A stretch of DNA of 64,000 nucleotides from Escarpia spicata. Lineage: Eukaryota; Annelida; Polychaeta; Sabellida; Siboglinidae. Numbering within the stretch: position 1 is the stretch's first letter; each line of letters starts with the position of its first letter. The translations under genes were made by a program, and so were the position numbers. The DNA is taken from assembly GCA_963995525.1 (NCBI GenBank), contig OZ023206.1:46959052-47023051 (forward strand). The letters are read 5' to 3'. Positions 50,286-64,000 of the stretch are shown here, in pieces. Under the pieces are notes generated by a model. It was not told the DNA's origin. It searched no databases and worked only from the letters and a program-made list of their open reading frames with translations.

Positions 50286-50940
50286 TGGTATCTATCCTGA
50301 TTAACTCAAAATAGCCAAATTAATACATATTTATAAAAAGGGGACGATACCCTATTCTGCAACTACAGACTAATATCAATCTTACCTGCATTTTTAAAAG
50401 CAATCAAAACATTTATTTATAACCTGCTTGAATCTTTCTTGAGAAGACAAACTTATCTACGATAACCAATATGGATTTAGAAAGGATCATTCAACTACAT
50501 TTACCGCTGTCGAATTAAGAACTGGATTTACTATCCACACTTGTTAATAATCTACCTGGACATTTCAAAAGTATTTGATACCCTGGACCACTCAATATTA
50601 ATACATAAGTTGAGTTTGATGGCATAAAACGAGTACCGGTAGCCCTAGATCTATTCAAAAACTATTTTAAGCAAATAGAAAAAAGACATTAAAGAAACCC
50701 AATCAGAAATGCTTAATATCTCAACAGGCGCACTTCAAGGACCAATTCTAGGCCCTTTGTTATTCTTAGTCTTGATTAATGACTTTGCTCAATCTAATCC
50801 AAAATTAAACTATATTATGTATGCTGATGATAAGACTCTCTCGAGTACTTTAGATTCTTTTGTACAATGTCAAAACAATGAGAATGTGGAATCTCTCATC
50901 AACAAATGTAAATAAATCAAAATATATAATTTTCAAAGCA
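50286..50940 (+). mobile_element. LINE reverse-transcriptase fragment, copy 2 (longer)
   Basis: Same element as 22,886-23,250 but with about 240 bp more, including TGALQGPILGPLLFLVLIND and NYIMYADDKTLSST (YADD box) at 50,720-50,850. Upstream KGD--NYRLISILPAF is readable. Frames are broken, and the element is dead. Confidence 0.8.
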
Positions 50941-51197
50941 ACTAGAAGAAATATTAATATGATAAACCCGTCAAATCTACAAATATATAACACAAACATT
51001 GATAGGGTAAAGAAGTAAATTTTCCTAGGCCTAAGTGCTTTAATGAATAATTAAACACAACAGACTTATGGATAAAATCTCAAATAGATGCTCAAGGACT
51101 ATAGGTACCCTAACTATACTTAAACGATTGTTACCTCTGAATATACAACTCTCTGATATTATCACATCTAAAATTGCTTCCGGACTCGTTTACATTC

Positions 51198-51428
51198 ATA
51201 GTTTTGAAAATATGGTAAGTTACCTTTCCGAGTTCTAAGTTGCTCAGAACGTAGCTTTCGACCTCTTCACGACGTCTTCATCAGCATTCGTCTGCGCCAC
51301 TCTCGGTCGTCATATGACTATGTTGGTAACTGTCACGTGACAACACTTCCAGGAAGATCGCGGGAAGGTCGAAAAGCTCCGTTCTTAGCAACATAGGAAT
51401 CTGAAAGGTAACTTACCATATTTTCAAA
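51198..51428. mobile_element. Foldback element (MITE-like), copy 2
   Basis: Paralogue of 23,533-23,757 with the same inverted ends (GAAAATATGGTAAGTTACC / GGTAACTTACCATATTTTC). A few substitutions only. Confidence 0.85.
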
Positions 51429-51689
51429 TCTAAATCATGATTTAACGGCCTAGGGCTATAGATGTGAGAGAATTATAAGTAAGTAAATTTAACGCTAACA
51501 CCAATGCACTCTTTAGAAGTCTTATATTACTAAAAGTAGAACATCTTCTAAATTTTCACGAATTAAAACTATTCCATAAATATTCACACTCATATCATTC
51601 ATATTCATATCGCGGTCAGTATAAAATTCATCAATTAGGTTACACTATGAATTAGCCCAACGAAGCCTCAGGTACAGTTTGCCACATAC

Positions 51690-52003
51690 AATATATAATG
51701 CACCAGATATAATCAAGAACCAGATCACCACTCACAGTGTATATGCCTTTGCAACATATTCCAAGCTTTATTATCTGAATACCCTTGCTGAGCAGTGTAC
51801 AATCCAAAACTGTTATATATGTAATAGGGATATCTTTGGATGCCAGTTGTGCCTCTTGTAATAAATTACTTAATTTAAAAACCAACTGTACGTTTGTGTT
51901 TTTAGTAAGTGTAATATATAATATATATAAGACATAATATCATGTACATTTATCTTGTAGTAATGCACCAATTGTACTAGGGATTGTCTTCTTTTATCAA
52001 TCA
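51690..52003. other. Copy-2-specific segment
   Basis: Replaces the 1.2-kb LINE part found in copy 1. Its plus frame ends CNRDIFGCQLCLL-stop, which could be a LINE C-terminus, followed by AT-rich sequence. Unassigned. Confidence 0.4.
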
Positions 52004-52331
52004 AATAATCGATGAAATTGCCTTTCAGAGTGGCTCTTACGACAGCGACTATAATTATTCTCAGTATGAGTCTTCCTTCCCTTATATTACATATTCTTTT
52101 GTTTTCCTACCATACATTTTATATTTACCACCTCTTCGACTCGAATGTAAACATACTGTATGGTTTTTATTACGATTATTCTGTATTGTGTATTTGCGAC
52201 AAATAAATATCTCCTGTTTCTCCAAAATACAATTGTCCCGGTCTTCCACACTGTTCTTTATTATATGTTATTGATAGTTAGCCTTTTTCAAACGACGTCT
52301 GATGGAGTCACTTACTTTTATTTTGTTTCAG

Positions 52332-52850
52332 AACTCACAAATGTTTGTGACAGAACTGTCAACAATAAAGTATCAAAGCTGAAAAATCTCGCGGGCATTG
52401 ACAACAACAACTGTCACGTTGTGTGCACCAGCACGACATAGGACATCGAGGCACGTCACACAATGTCAACACAAAGATGAGAAAACATGTGACGGAATGA
52501 CTCATGGCACAATATTTAGCGTTTATGCAGACATCAACTCCCTGTGTCGGGGAACCATTCAAGTGTGACAGTTGTGCAGCAAATATAAAGGTTGGTTTGC
52601 TTTCTCATACAATTGAGAAACATCTGTTTGACACACGTGGAAGACATTCCTTTCCGAGGAACGGTTTAAACCTGCACATTGAGACAGATTTTTAAATGTG
52701 ACACTTGTGGAAAATGTTTTAACAATGTTGTTTTTAAACTATAATGTGCCACGTTGGTAAACACTACGACTAGTGAGAAACTCTTCACATGTGATGTACA
52801 CTAGTGATAACACGTTTATGTGTTTGTAACAAAAGTGGATTGAGGACAAC
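52332..52850 (+). pseudogene. Upstream exon candidate and decayed fingers, copy 2
   Basis: Same arrangement as 25,612-26,140: acceptor TTTATTTTGTTTCAG at 52,331, then EPFKCDSCAANIKV, then frame-broken finger remnants (CDTCGKCFNN-type). Conservation with copy 1 is high but disrupted. Confidence 0.45.
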
Positions 52851-52890
52851 AGCACAATACAAAATAATGTGTGTGTGAAAAGGTTTAAAT

Positions 52891-55490
52891 ATGTCTGTGA
52901 TTGTGAACTCGAGTACTATAGAGAAACCATTCAAATGTGACACATGTGGTGCACAATTCTCACAAAATGGAAATCTGCAGAAGCATGTCCGTATCCACAC
53001 CGGGGAGAAACCTTACAAATGTGATACGTCTGGAGCACAATTTTCAAAAAGTGGTCATTTGAAGACGCATGTCCGTATCCACACCGGAGAGAAACCTTAT
53101 AAATGTGATACGTGTGGAGCACAATTCTCAAAAAGTGGTAATTTGAAGACGCATGTCCGTATACACTCCGGGGAGAAACCTTACAAATGTGATACGTGTG
53201 GAGCACAATTCTCAAAAAGTGGTAATTTGAAGACGCATGTCCGTATCCACACTGGGGAGAAACCTTACAAATGTGATAAGTGTGGAGTACAATTCTTACG
53301 AAGTGGATGTCTGCAGAGGCATGTCCTTATCCACACTGGGGAGAAAACTTACAAATGTGATACGTGTGGAGCACAATTCTTACGAAGTGAATGTCTGCAG
53401 AGACATGTCCTTATCCACACTGGGGAGAAACCTTACAAATGTGATACGTGTGGAGCACAATTCTTACGAAGTGAATGTCTGCAGAGACATGTCCGTATCC
53501 ATACCGGGGAGAAACCTTACAAATGTGATACGTGTGGAGCACAATTCTCAGTAAGTGGAAGTCTGCAGATGCATGTCCGTATCCACACCGGGGAGAAACC
53601 TTACAAATGTGATACGTGTGGAGCACAATTCTCAAAAAGTGGTAATTTGAAGACGCATGTCCGTATCCACACCGGAGAGAAACCTTACAAATGTGATACG
53701 TGTGGAGCACAATTCTCACGAAGTGGAAGCCTGCAGATGCATGTCCGTATCCACACCGGGGAGAAACCTTACAAATGTGATACGTGTGGAGCACAATTCT
53801 TACGAAGTGAATGTCTGCAGAGACATGTCCGTATCCACACTGGGGAGAAACCTTACAAATGTGATACGTGTGGAGCACAATTCTTACGAAGTGGATGTCT
53901 GCAGAGTCATGTCCGTATCCATACCGGGGAGAAACCTTACAAATGTAATACGTGTGGAGCACAATTCTCACGAAGTGGAAGTCTGCAGATGCATGTCCGT
54001 ATCCACACCGGGGAGAAACCTTACAAATGTGATACGTGTGGTGTACAATTCTCAAAAAATGGTCATTTGAAGACGCATGTCCGTACCCACACCGGGGAGA
54101 AACCTTACAAATGTGATACGTGTGGAGCACAATTCTCACGAAGTGGAAGTCTGTAGATGCATGTCCGTATCCACACCGGGGAGAAACCTTACAAATGTGA
54201 TACGTGTGGTGTTCAATTCTCAAAAAAAGATTATTTGAAGACGCATGTCCGTACCCACACCAGGGAGAAACCCTACAAATGTGATACGTGTGGAGCACAA
54301 TTCTCACAAAATGGAAATCTGCTGCAGCATGTCCGTATCCACACCAGGGAGAAACCTTACAAATGTGATACGTGTGGTGTACAATTCTCAAAAAATGGTC
54401 ATTTGAAGACGCATGTCCGTACCCACACTGGGGAGAAACCTTACAAATGTGATACGTGTGGAGCACAATTCTCACAAAGTGGAAGTCTGCAGATGCATGT
54501 CCGTATCCACACCGGGGAGAAACCTTACAAATGTGATACGTGTGGAGCACAATTCTTACGAAGTGGATGTCTGCAAAGGCATGTCCGTATCCACACTGGG
54601 GAGAAACCTTACAAATGTGATACGTATGGAGCACAATTCTTATGAAGTGGATGTCTGCAGAGGCATGTCCGTATCCATACCGGGGAGAAACCTTACAAAT
54701 GTGATACGTGTGGAGCACAATTCTCACAAAATGGAAATCTGCAGGAGCATGTCCGTATCCACACTGGGGAGAAACCTTACAAATGTGATACGTGTGGAGC
54801 ACAATTCTTACGAAGTGGATGTCTGCAGAGGCATTTCCGTATCCATACCGGTGAGAAACCTTACAAATGTGATACGTGTGGAGCACAATTCTCACAAAAT
54901 GGAAATCTGCAGGAGCATGTCCGTATCCACACTGGGGAGAAACCTTACAAATATGATACGTGTGGAGCACAATTCTTACGAAGTGGATGTCTGCAGGAGC
55001 ATGTCCGTATCCACACTGGGGAGAAACCTTACAAATATGATACGTGTGGAGCACAATTCTTACGAAGTGGATGTCTGCAGAGGCATGTCCGTATCTATAC
55101 CGGGGAGAAACCTTACACATGTGATACGTGTGGAGCACAATTCTCACGAAGTGGAAGTCTGCAAATGCATGTCCGTATCCACACGGGCGAGAAACTTTAC
55201 AAATGTGATACGTGTGGTGTACAATTCTAAAAAAATTGTCATTTGAAGACGCATGTCCGTATCCACACCGGGGAGAAACCTTACAAATGTGATACGTGTG
55301 GAGCACAATTCTCACGAAGTGGAAGTCTGCAGATGCATGTCGGTATTCACACCAGGGAGAAACCTAACAAATGTGATTCGTGTGGTGTACACGTCTCAAA
55401 AAGTGGTCATTTGAAGACGCATGTCTGTATCCACATCGGGGAGAAATCTTACAAATGTGATACGTGTGGTGTACAATTCTCAAAAAAAAA
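52891..55490 (+). pseudogene. C2H2 zinc-finger array, copy 2: about 31 fingers with three nonsense codons
   Basis: Starts MSVIVNSSTIEKPFKCDTC with a true ATG at 52,891. One frame runs to about 55,490 through about 31 fingers of the CDTCGAQF type. TAG at 54,154 (CAG in sisters), TGA at 54,643 (CGA in sisters, a CpG change) and TAA at 55,228 (TCA in sisters) interrupt it; the frame is unchanged after each. A truncated product of 421 residues with 14 complete fingers is possible. Finger types include [40 protein letters not shown] and VQFSKNGHLKT; finger order differs from copy 1, so the arrays have been rearranged independently. Finger 2 has lost a Cys (CDTS), and fingers 25-26 have Tyr for the first Cys. 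Confidence 0.88.
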
Positions 55491-57590
<2,100 letters not shown>

Positions 57591-59030
57591 TAGGGACTCG
57601 CCAAATTATAAAGGTCTACTGACACATGCCCGTCGGGCTCTCTGGATACACCTGTGCTATATGCAACGAGTATACACAATTTATATTGAAAATACTAAAT
57701 CTTACATTGGGAAACCAACGAGCGTATATTCACAACTGAAAATCTAGAATAAAAAACAAGTCCCAGGGAAGTTCTCAGATTCTATGCAGACATTCGCTAT
57801 GCCTTGATTTCCATGAAAGTGGGAAATCGGAGGAGGTTGCTAGACTCGGCACATGCGCTAAAACCAAGACGTATTAGTGATTGAGCCGGACCCATTAAGT
57901 CAACGCATGCGAACTAGTTATCATCGCCGTTTTATTGTCTCAATACGATGGCAACGAAGATTGACCAGATTCCCTTTATTATATTGCGTTCACAGCAACT
58001 GTTATAACGTTTCAGAATGATATACTTACTGAACTTGTCTTTCCCAGTGTCAGTGTTAGCCACATTGTCATCACCGATCTTGATCGCAGTTCATATTTGT
58101 TACAGATAAGCCAGTATGTACTATGTATAATAATTGCTTGATCATGGCAAGCGGAAATGTTTTAATATAAACAAAAAACCATCAATGTTGTAGGAAAATT
58201 AAGACAAATAGTCTAGGCCAATGGTTCTCTAACAGAGGATCACAGCTCCTTGGGCCAGGGTCTCTTCTGGTGGCATTGTCATTGTGTAATTGGGGATAAG
58301 CTGGTTGTGGTTTTTGCCTAAGGCATGATTAATCATATTTTGGAAAAGTTTTGAAAAAACTGACATTTCTATTGCAAAGGGTACTGCCTTGAAGCTGAAA
58401 GGTGGGAGTTTGGAAGCAGGATATCCCCTGTAAACAAATGCCCTGAATCCGCACCGTTTTAATAACCTGTGACCGAACACGAACTGTGTTCATGATATAT
58501 TGTTATTCTACACACAACTAGATTACCTGACAAGTACAAAGGCAATGTTGCCGCCACCAGATGGGAACTCTAGCTTTTACCGGTATCGCAAACAAAATGA
58601 AACTTCTCTCAAGTTGGCTAGATAATGGTTGAGAATTAGATGATGGTAACATGATGGTAAACAAGAATGGAATAATACAGAAAACATACAATTGTAAACT
58701 GTTGTACAAGATTAATGATAATTTGACGCCAATAAAAGAAACATTTTTTTAATAGACAGATGCCCTTATGATTTAACAATAAGTGTCTTGGATGATGGCC
58801 GCCACATATTAGATCATCTCAATAATAATGGTGGTCGATTTATGTAATTACTACAGCCCTACACCCTGAATGATAATGACACCTAAAGCATGACTTGAAA
58901 TAATCAAGCAGTACAGTGCATGACAAGTTTGGGATTGAGATTTCTTAACAAAAACATTTTCTCTGGCATATAATAAATAAGTGATTTAGGATACTATAAT
59001 ATAGGCATTATTATCCTGTATTGCATATAT
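57591..59030. other. Duplicated 3' flank, disrupted exon candidates
   Basis: Collinear with 30.19-32.2 kb. The MATS-type start exon is frameshifted (57,948). The minus strand at 58,229-58,480 is open (83 codons; RAFVYRGYPASKLPPFSFK) while copy 1 has a stop. About 870 bp present in copy 1 (about 30.8-30.9 and 31.3-31.8 kb in sum) are missing here. Confidence 0.4.
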
Positions 59031-59032
59031 TT

Positions 59033-59061
59033 GTGGGTATCACAGCCTCTGTGGTACCCAC
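59033..59061. repeat. Hairpin inside a copy-2-specific insert
   Basis: GTGGGTATCACAG and CTGTGGTACCCAC pair as 13-bp arms with one mismatch around CCT. It lies within about 50 bp absent from copy 1 (ATATTTGTATATG continuous at about 32,210); ATTTGT is found on both sides of the insert. Confidence 0.8.
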
Positions 59062-59439
59062 ACATATACAACCTGTTTCATTTGTATATGACATCATGTA
59101 AGTGAAGTTATATAAATAATATGTGATGATGTTTCATTTTGTTGTGTACATTATACTATTATGCTCTATTGTATATTGATTAAATAATATATTATAATAA
59201 TGTGTGTTATTATAATGTTTGATATGTTGTTATATGGTTTAATATATGTCAACAAAACAAGGCTTGCATTAATTCATCTTTGTACAAGTAAATCACCCCT
59301 CCACTTCTGACTGATAATTAAGGCTTTCATTGTTTTATCTAATGCACAATCTGACGAAATCCTCATTCATTCCTACCCGGGGTAGAAATTGGTAGCAGCA
59401 CATTGCAGTATGTATTTCACATTTAAAAAATCACTGTCA

Positions 59440-60125
59440 GTTTGTGACAAAACATATTAGTAGATGAATGACAATAAATAATTTATTTATGCACGTGTGA
59501 CAGTACATTATCACTGTCAGTTAGTGACAACACGTTGCAGTGGACGTATGACAGTACATTGTCACTGCCAGTTGGTGACAACACATTGCAGTGGACGTAT
59601 AACAGTACATTATCACTGTCATTTGGGGACAACACATTGCAGTGGATATGTGACATTATTGCAGTAAATTATCACAGTCAGTTGGTAACAAAACATAGTA
59701 GATGAATGACAATAAATTACCAATGTCAAGTTTGACAGTACATTATCACTGTCATTTTGTGACGACACTGCAGTGGACATATGACAATACATTATCCCTG
59801 TCTCTTGGGGACAGCAAATTGCAGTGAACGTACGACAGTACATTATGCCTGTCTGTTAGTGATAACATATTACAGTGCACATTTGTCAGTACATTATTAA
59901 TGTCAGTTTGTGACAACACATTGCAGTGGACGTATAACTGTACATTATCACTGTAATTTGGTAACAACGCATTGCAGTGGACATGTGACAGTACTGCAGT
60001 AAATTTTCATTGTCAGTTGGTGACAAAATATAATAGATGTATGACAATAAATTACCATTGTCAATTGGTGACAACACTTTGCAGTGCACGTATGACAGTA
60101 CATTAATACTGTCAATGACCACTGA
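59440..60125. repeat. About 55-bp minisatellite, long allele (copy 2)
   Basis: About 12 variable units: ACATTATCACTGTCAGTTGG, TGACAACACATTGCAGTGGA, CGTATGACAGT. Copy 1 has two to three. Minus-strand frames over it (CHMSTAV-type) are repeat artefacts. Confidence 0.9.
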
Positions 60126-60190
60126 CACAAAAATCAGCAACAATGCACAAGCATATTGCTGGACTTGTCTGTTGGATCGTCGAGTACATG

Positions 60191-60539
60191 TGAACCAGGT
60201 CCTAGCAACTTGTCCCTTGATACAAAATACAATCAAAATCAAGAGTGTTTGTTCCATTACTCAGGAACAACAAATGTTCACTTTATTAGTATGGATTTAT
60301 GTATAGTTTGTTTATGAATAGTGAATTTATTTAAAAAAATACACATACTCAACAATCTTCAGCCAGCGGTGCTTGAAATCTTGCAATTTCGACGTTGTTC
60401 CCATGTTGCGGAGACATATTGCAAAGACGCTGTCATTGTCATCCGGAATCGAGGCTCGTGGGTGCTCTATTCCAACGGCGACATTCAGAAGATACTTCTG
60501 TTCGTGGCTCACTATGTGTGTTGTCACTTCAACAAACAT
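60191..60539 (-). CDS. Candidate 3' exons of minus-strand gene, copy 2
   Basis: Exon 60,349-60,539 reads TTHIVSHEQKYLLNVAVGIE, HPRASIPDDNDSVFAICLRN and KLQDFKHRWLKIV with donor TTGA|GTATGTG. The next acceptor TTGTTCCTGAG gives (GA|T) DNGTNTLDFDCILYQGTSC-stop at about 60,252-60,191. If the upstream splice is at GTTGAAG|TG, the phase also fits the exon at 61,305 (AAA-G|TG). This exon is open here but frameshifted in copy 1. I recognise no family, and the splice at GAAG|TG is weak. Confidence 0.4.
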
Positions 60540-60791
60540 ATTTTACAAAGTTTATTTTTATGTCAAGACAAATGATGTAAATAACGATTAATAAAAAAAT
60601 ATGTTATGATGACTTTGCAACGGTAAGTTTTCTATCATGAGCATAGCTTCAAAAATTAGGAGAAATTAAAAGTTCACAATGAATAATTTAATAATTACGA
60701 AGGATGATATGCCACAACTGTTTCACTTGATTCAAAAAAAGTTAAAAGAAATCAAACAAAATAGTGATAATAAAAAACATATGTACTAAAT

Positions 60792-61046
60792 AACGGTATG
60801 TTCTTGTATAGCGCATGTTCCAGTACTCAGGACTGCTCAATGTGTTTTACACTTTACTCCCAGGCAGACTTGTTCAACTGAAAATCCCATCACTGTCTAT
60901 AGCCAAATAATCATTCATACAGCTAAATGAACTAGAGCAATGTAGGGTGAATAAACTTGCCGAAGGTTCGATTGCGACAGAATATCATTCGAACCCGGGT
61001 ACTCTTGGTTGACAGTTGGATGCTCTATCCACTGTGCTCGATAACT
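60792..61046 (-). mobile_element. tRNA-derived SINE (copy 2)
   Basis: Paralogue of 33,831-34,063, with about 25 bases (TTCGATTGCGACAGAATATC region) retained between the B box and body. B box on the minus strand: ACCCGGGTTCGA. Confidence 0.8.
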
Positions 61047-61304
61047 ACTTTATCAATGTATGCCATCTTGTTGACATAAAATGGCATCAATTAACACCAG
61101 TACAGTTAACAACTAGATAGCACAGATATGAAAGCGAACAGACCTACCAAAATTATAGTGCTATATTCAACAAAGAAATAAGCTCCACCCAAGAAATGCA
61201 TTGCAGAATAAATTAAATGATGTAAAATACAGATTTCAGGTAATAATTTTACTATATAAATAACGTCATGATAACAGCATGAAAATGTGGAAATAAATAC
61301 TTGC

Positions 61305-61544
61305 CTTTACGTTCTGTATTAGCACAAGTGGTCTCTTCGACATACATAGCCGCCTCCTTCAAGTAGATATGTCTGGTATGCATCGTTGGCCATTTACTCT
61401 CTGCATGATGAAGGTCACGATGCGTTGCAAGAAACTGGATAAGTGCCTTTGTCCCCTGAGTAGTCCATGCATGATACCGGAATTTTTCTGACTGAACAGC
61501 CTTCTAGGTGAAGGCACTGTACGTTTGACTATAGGCAATGCTGT
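61305..61544 (-). pseudogene. Candidate SANT/MADF-like exon, copy 2 (frameshift)
   Basis: 240 nt with the same acceptor (ACAGCATTGCC after TTTCAG) and GC-type donor AAAG|GCAAGT as copy 1. One base is missing near FSQKN, shifting the WTTQGTKALIQFLATHRDLH part out of frame, but the codon that is TAA in copy 1 is GAA here and the frame then runs to the donor (AAMYVEETTCANTERK). The two copies carry different defects. Confidence 0.45.
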
Positions 61545-61911
61545 CTGAAAATGAATCGTGAAATCAGCTACATAATGCATTAACTACTTGTCGCATCATT
61601 GTAAATGGGCATTATTAAATATAATTGTTATTATTATGCATTGATCACTTTTCTAATACAACACAGTTTCTAAATATTAATAAAGAGAAAGGTAAAACTA
61701 ATCACCATTCGTGCTCTGCAACTATATAATAAGATGAACAAAATATACGCTTTATAATTGTATAAATAATAATTATTAATTGTGCCGGTGCATACATATG
61801 TGTAACTGATGCATGGTAAAACAAAACCACTACTACGATGACAAGATAATTTTTACTTGTATAAAGCATGGCTTAAACATAATGCACGATCATGAAATAT
61901 ATATAACTTAC

Positions 61912-64000
61912 TTTGATATGAACAATCCACCTATTGTTCTCCCTGGGCCAACTGAAATCCACCCGGCAAACATAAAGCATTATGTAGTTTTAAGTGCGTG
62001 TCTTGTTCTCTTTACAAAATGGTGAGTATTTATAGTTTTAAATATAATTATTCTAGTGTTCATCTTAAAATCTAGTACTTTCTTGCAATAATTGGTAAAA
62101 TTACATAACATAACAATTTGATATACATGTATAACTGCTGCAAAGAGCTTTTACCAAAATTAATCGTTCGGTGTTTTGAAGTCATTTTATTTCTATCGTT
62201 ACACCTTGGCGACTGTAAGCATAAACACAGCTTTTTGAAATGTGTTTCAAGCTTTATTATTCCACAGTACAGCATTTCATGGCACAACAGTTGATAAGCA
62301 AACATTTCAGTTTTGGTAGTTGCATGGGAATATTTAATATTGTATTTTACTATTATTGTTTGTATATTATAGGTTTAACATGTTCCTTTTCCACTAGGTA
62401 CATCTGGCTGTACATTTTGAAGTGAAGTTTTAATAAAACGTTTAGATAACAGAAACTTACTGAAGCCGAGAAACATTCAATAATTAAACCATTTTATTTG
62501 TACAGTAAATCCAGCTGCTATTTCCGTAAGCAATATAAATACATTATGCATCATTAAAATAATTTACGTTAGTAAAGTAGAATAGATGGTTATGCACTTT
62601 CCTATCTACCCAAGGTTTTTACTTTTAGTTATAAAAAATATAGATCTATAAAGAACATAAATTTTTTTGGGATAAAATATATTGGATCAGTATAAAACGA
62701 TGTTTTATTTTGTATTGGGAGTGCAAAAATAATTATTTATTCTGCCCATCATTTAGAGTAAAATATATTGAATTTGTTTCTGCCGAACTCCCGTTTCGAT
62801 AACAAATAAAATGGCCATTGTATGAAGGAAATAAAGTTATAAAATTACAAAACTTTAAAAGTAACGCATATTCTAAAACACTGTTTTCAGTCATCATTAG
62901 TGTATTTAGCTAAAGAAGATCCTTAAGACATTTTGAATGTTGTAGAACATTTATATTTTATGAATTTTTTTAATTATTGTAAAAGCAACTTTGTCGACAC
63001 CTTGACACTACTCCCAGTATAATTGACTTAACACAAACGTGTTTCAACAAATTTTGAAAAATATGCTGTAGAACACAATCCAAACATGATGAGCATAAGA
63101 AAGCATCAATGTTATTATGTACTCCTACTTTGCAACATAATGACAGGATGATGTGCATTTGGATGCACAAATCGATCGATTGTACAAATCCAAAATACGG
63201 AACTAATGTGGCAGAACAAAGTCAGACATTTTCTTCACTACTGTGACAGTTAACATAATAGTCCTATTAATAGCACTGCTATGCATTTTGATATACAAAG
63301 CTATCAGATGCACACATCAGTTTGAAACTTGAAGTGAGGTACAACTTCCAAGTAGATGTCGCAGAGAACAGAATGTGGCAGAACAAAGTCAGACATCAAC
63401 TTATGTTAGGTGACCCATTGTCCAATTAACGGCACTGGTAAGTAGAGCTCTTCAATTTCCTCTTTCCATCAGTTCAAGTTTTTCCAATGTTCCTGCAAAT
63501 AAACAAAGTTGAATTTAGGAAACTGAGCCTAAATATGAGTTAACTAACTCAACACTGTGCAGATTTATTCAGTTTATATATTGGATTATGGGACTTATCA
63601 CCAAGTGTATAGCTGGCAAAATGGAAAAGAACTACAAGAGAGCCTTGTTATGTTGATTCAGTCAGACTAAAATCCCAATCCATTATTTTGGCCAAGTTTT
63701 AATTTGCTTGTACACAATTACCTGCATGTATTGGTCATATACAGTGCATTCCAGATAACTCGAACTCACGTAAGTGAATTTTTGCTAAGTTAAGTCAATC
63801 TTTTCCTCGGTCCAGGGCATAGGTCCCAATAAGGGAACCTTCTGATAACTTTCTAGTTATCAGAAATTCCACTTATTAGTATTTTCATGGGTCCCTGCAA
63901 GTTCGACCTTATTCAGAGTGCACTGTATATGTTCCTTTATTCTTGCTCTAATGTTGTATATTATTATACATATAGGCCATTCTCGTGAAAAGTGTACAGT
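61912..64000. other. Copy-2 equivalent of 34.93-37.02 kb
   Basis: Holds the conserved NNPPIVLPGPTEIHPANIK block (61,912-62,020) and the THAP-like CAFGCTNRS fragment (63,152-63,245), and ends at the window edge before the MSDSE exon equivalent. No other gene was seen. Confidence 0.6.

Noticed and set aside
53411..55315. 634-codon minus-strand open frame over copy-2 fingers
   Set aside because: Same antisense effect; it runs straight through three sense-strand nonsense codons, as expected of a shadow frame.
59619..60130. Overlapping minus-strand frames rich in Cys/His/Tyr
   Set aside because: Translation of the 55-bp minisatellite.

Overview
The window reads as non-coding-rich invertebrate nuclear DNA. 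It is AT-rich, with short exons bounded by GT-AG signals, long microsatellites and several retroelement classes (Penelope-like, CR1/L2-like LINEs, tRNA-derived SINEs, a tyrosine-recombinase retrotransposon, a TTAA-type DNA transposon). It also holds C2H2 zinc-finger arrays and a CLCA-like gene end. The mix fits a marine invertebrate, perhaps a lophotrochozoan such as a mollusc, but the species cannot be fixed from sequence alone. There is no operon structure, rRNA or CRISPR array.

Layout. 1-880: 3' part of a Penelope-like element on the minus strand, abutting a 21-bp minisatellite (905-2110). 2.2-10.1 kb: small tandem duplications, minisatellites, a 5'-truncated LINE (7.0-8.1 kb) and a large GT/GTAT microsatellite. 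10.2-11.95 kb: the last two exons of a CLCA-like gene (minus), with an in-frame stop followed by about 100 open codons. From about 12.95 kb the window is two tandem copies of one unit of about 26 kb: copy 1 about 12,955-38,864 and copy 2 about 38,865 to beyond 64,000.

The copies differ by two clean insertions, each with its empty site in the other copy. Copy 1 carries a complete 7.1-kb Ngaro-type retrotransposon (14,754-21,895, minus) with split direct repeats A1-internal-B1-A2-B2 and genes SGNH hydrolase, gag, RT-RNase H and tyrosine recombinase. Copy 2 carries an 8.5-kb element (39,406-47,900) with 13-bp inverted ends at a TTAA site. Inside it are a decayed Kolobok-like transposase (minus), a decayed P2X7-intracellular-domain-like gene (plus), a LINE fragment and a SINE tail.

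Each copy then carries a C2H2 array. Copy 1 (26.1-28.9 kb) has 28 complete fingers plus a remnant, with a 9-finger higher-order repeat and no in-frame ATG. Copy 2 (52.9-57.6 kb) has an ATG but three nonsense codons and many frameshifts. Downstream, both copies keep fragments of at least one further minus-strand gene (first-exon candidate at 37.7 kb; internal exon candidates near 34.3/61.3 kb and 33.1/60.3 kb). Different inactivating changes in each copy suggest both are decaying. Most long open frames here are shadows of 21-, 60- or 84-bp tandem repeats or of dinucleotide tracts.
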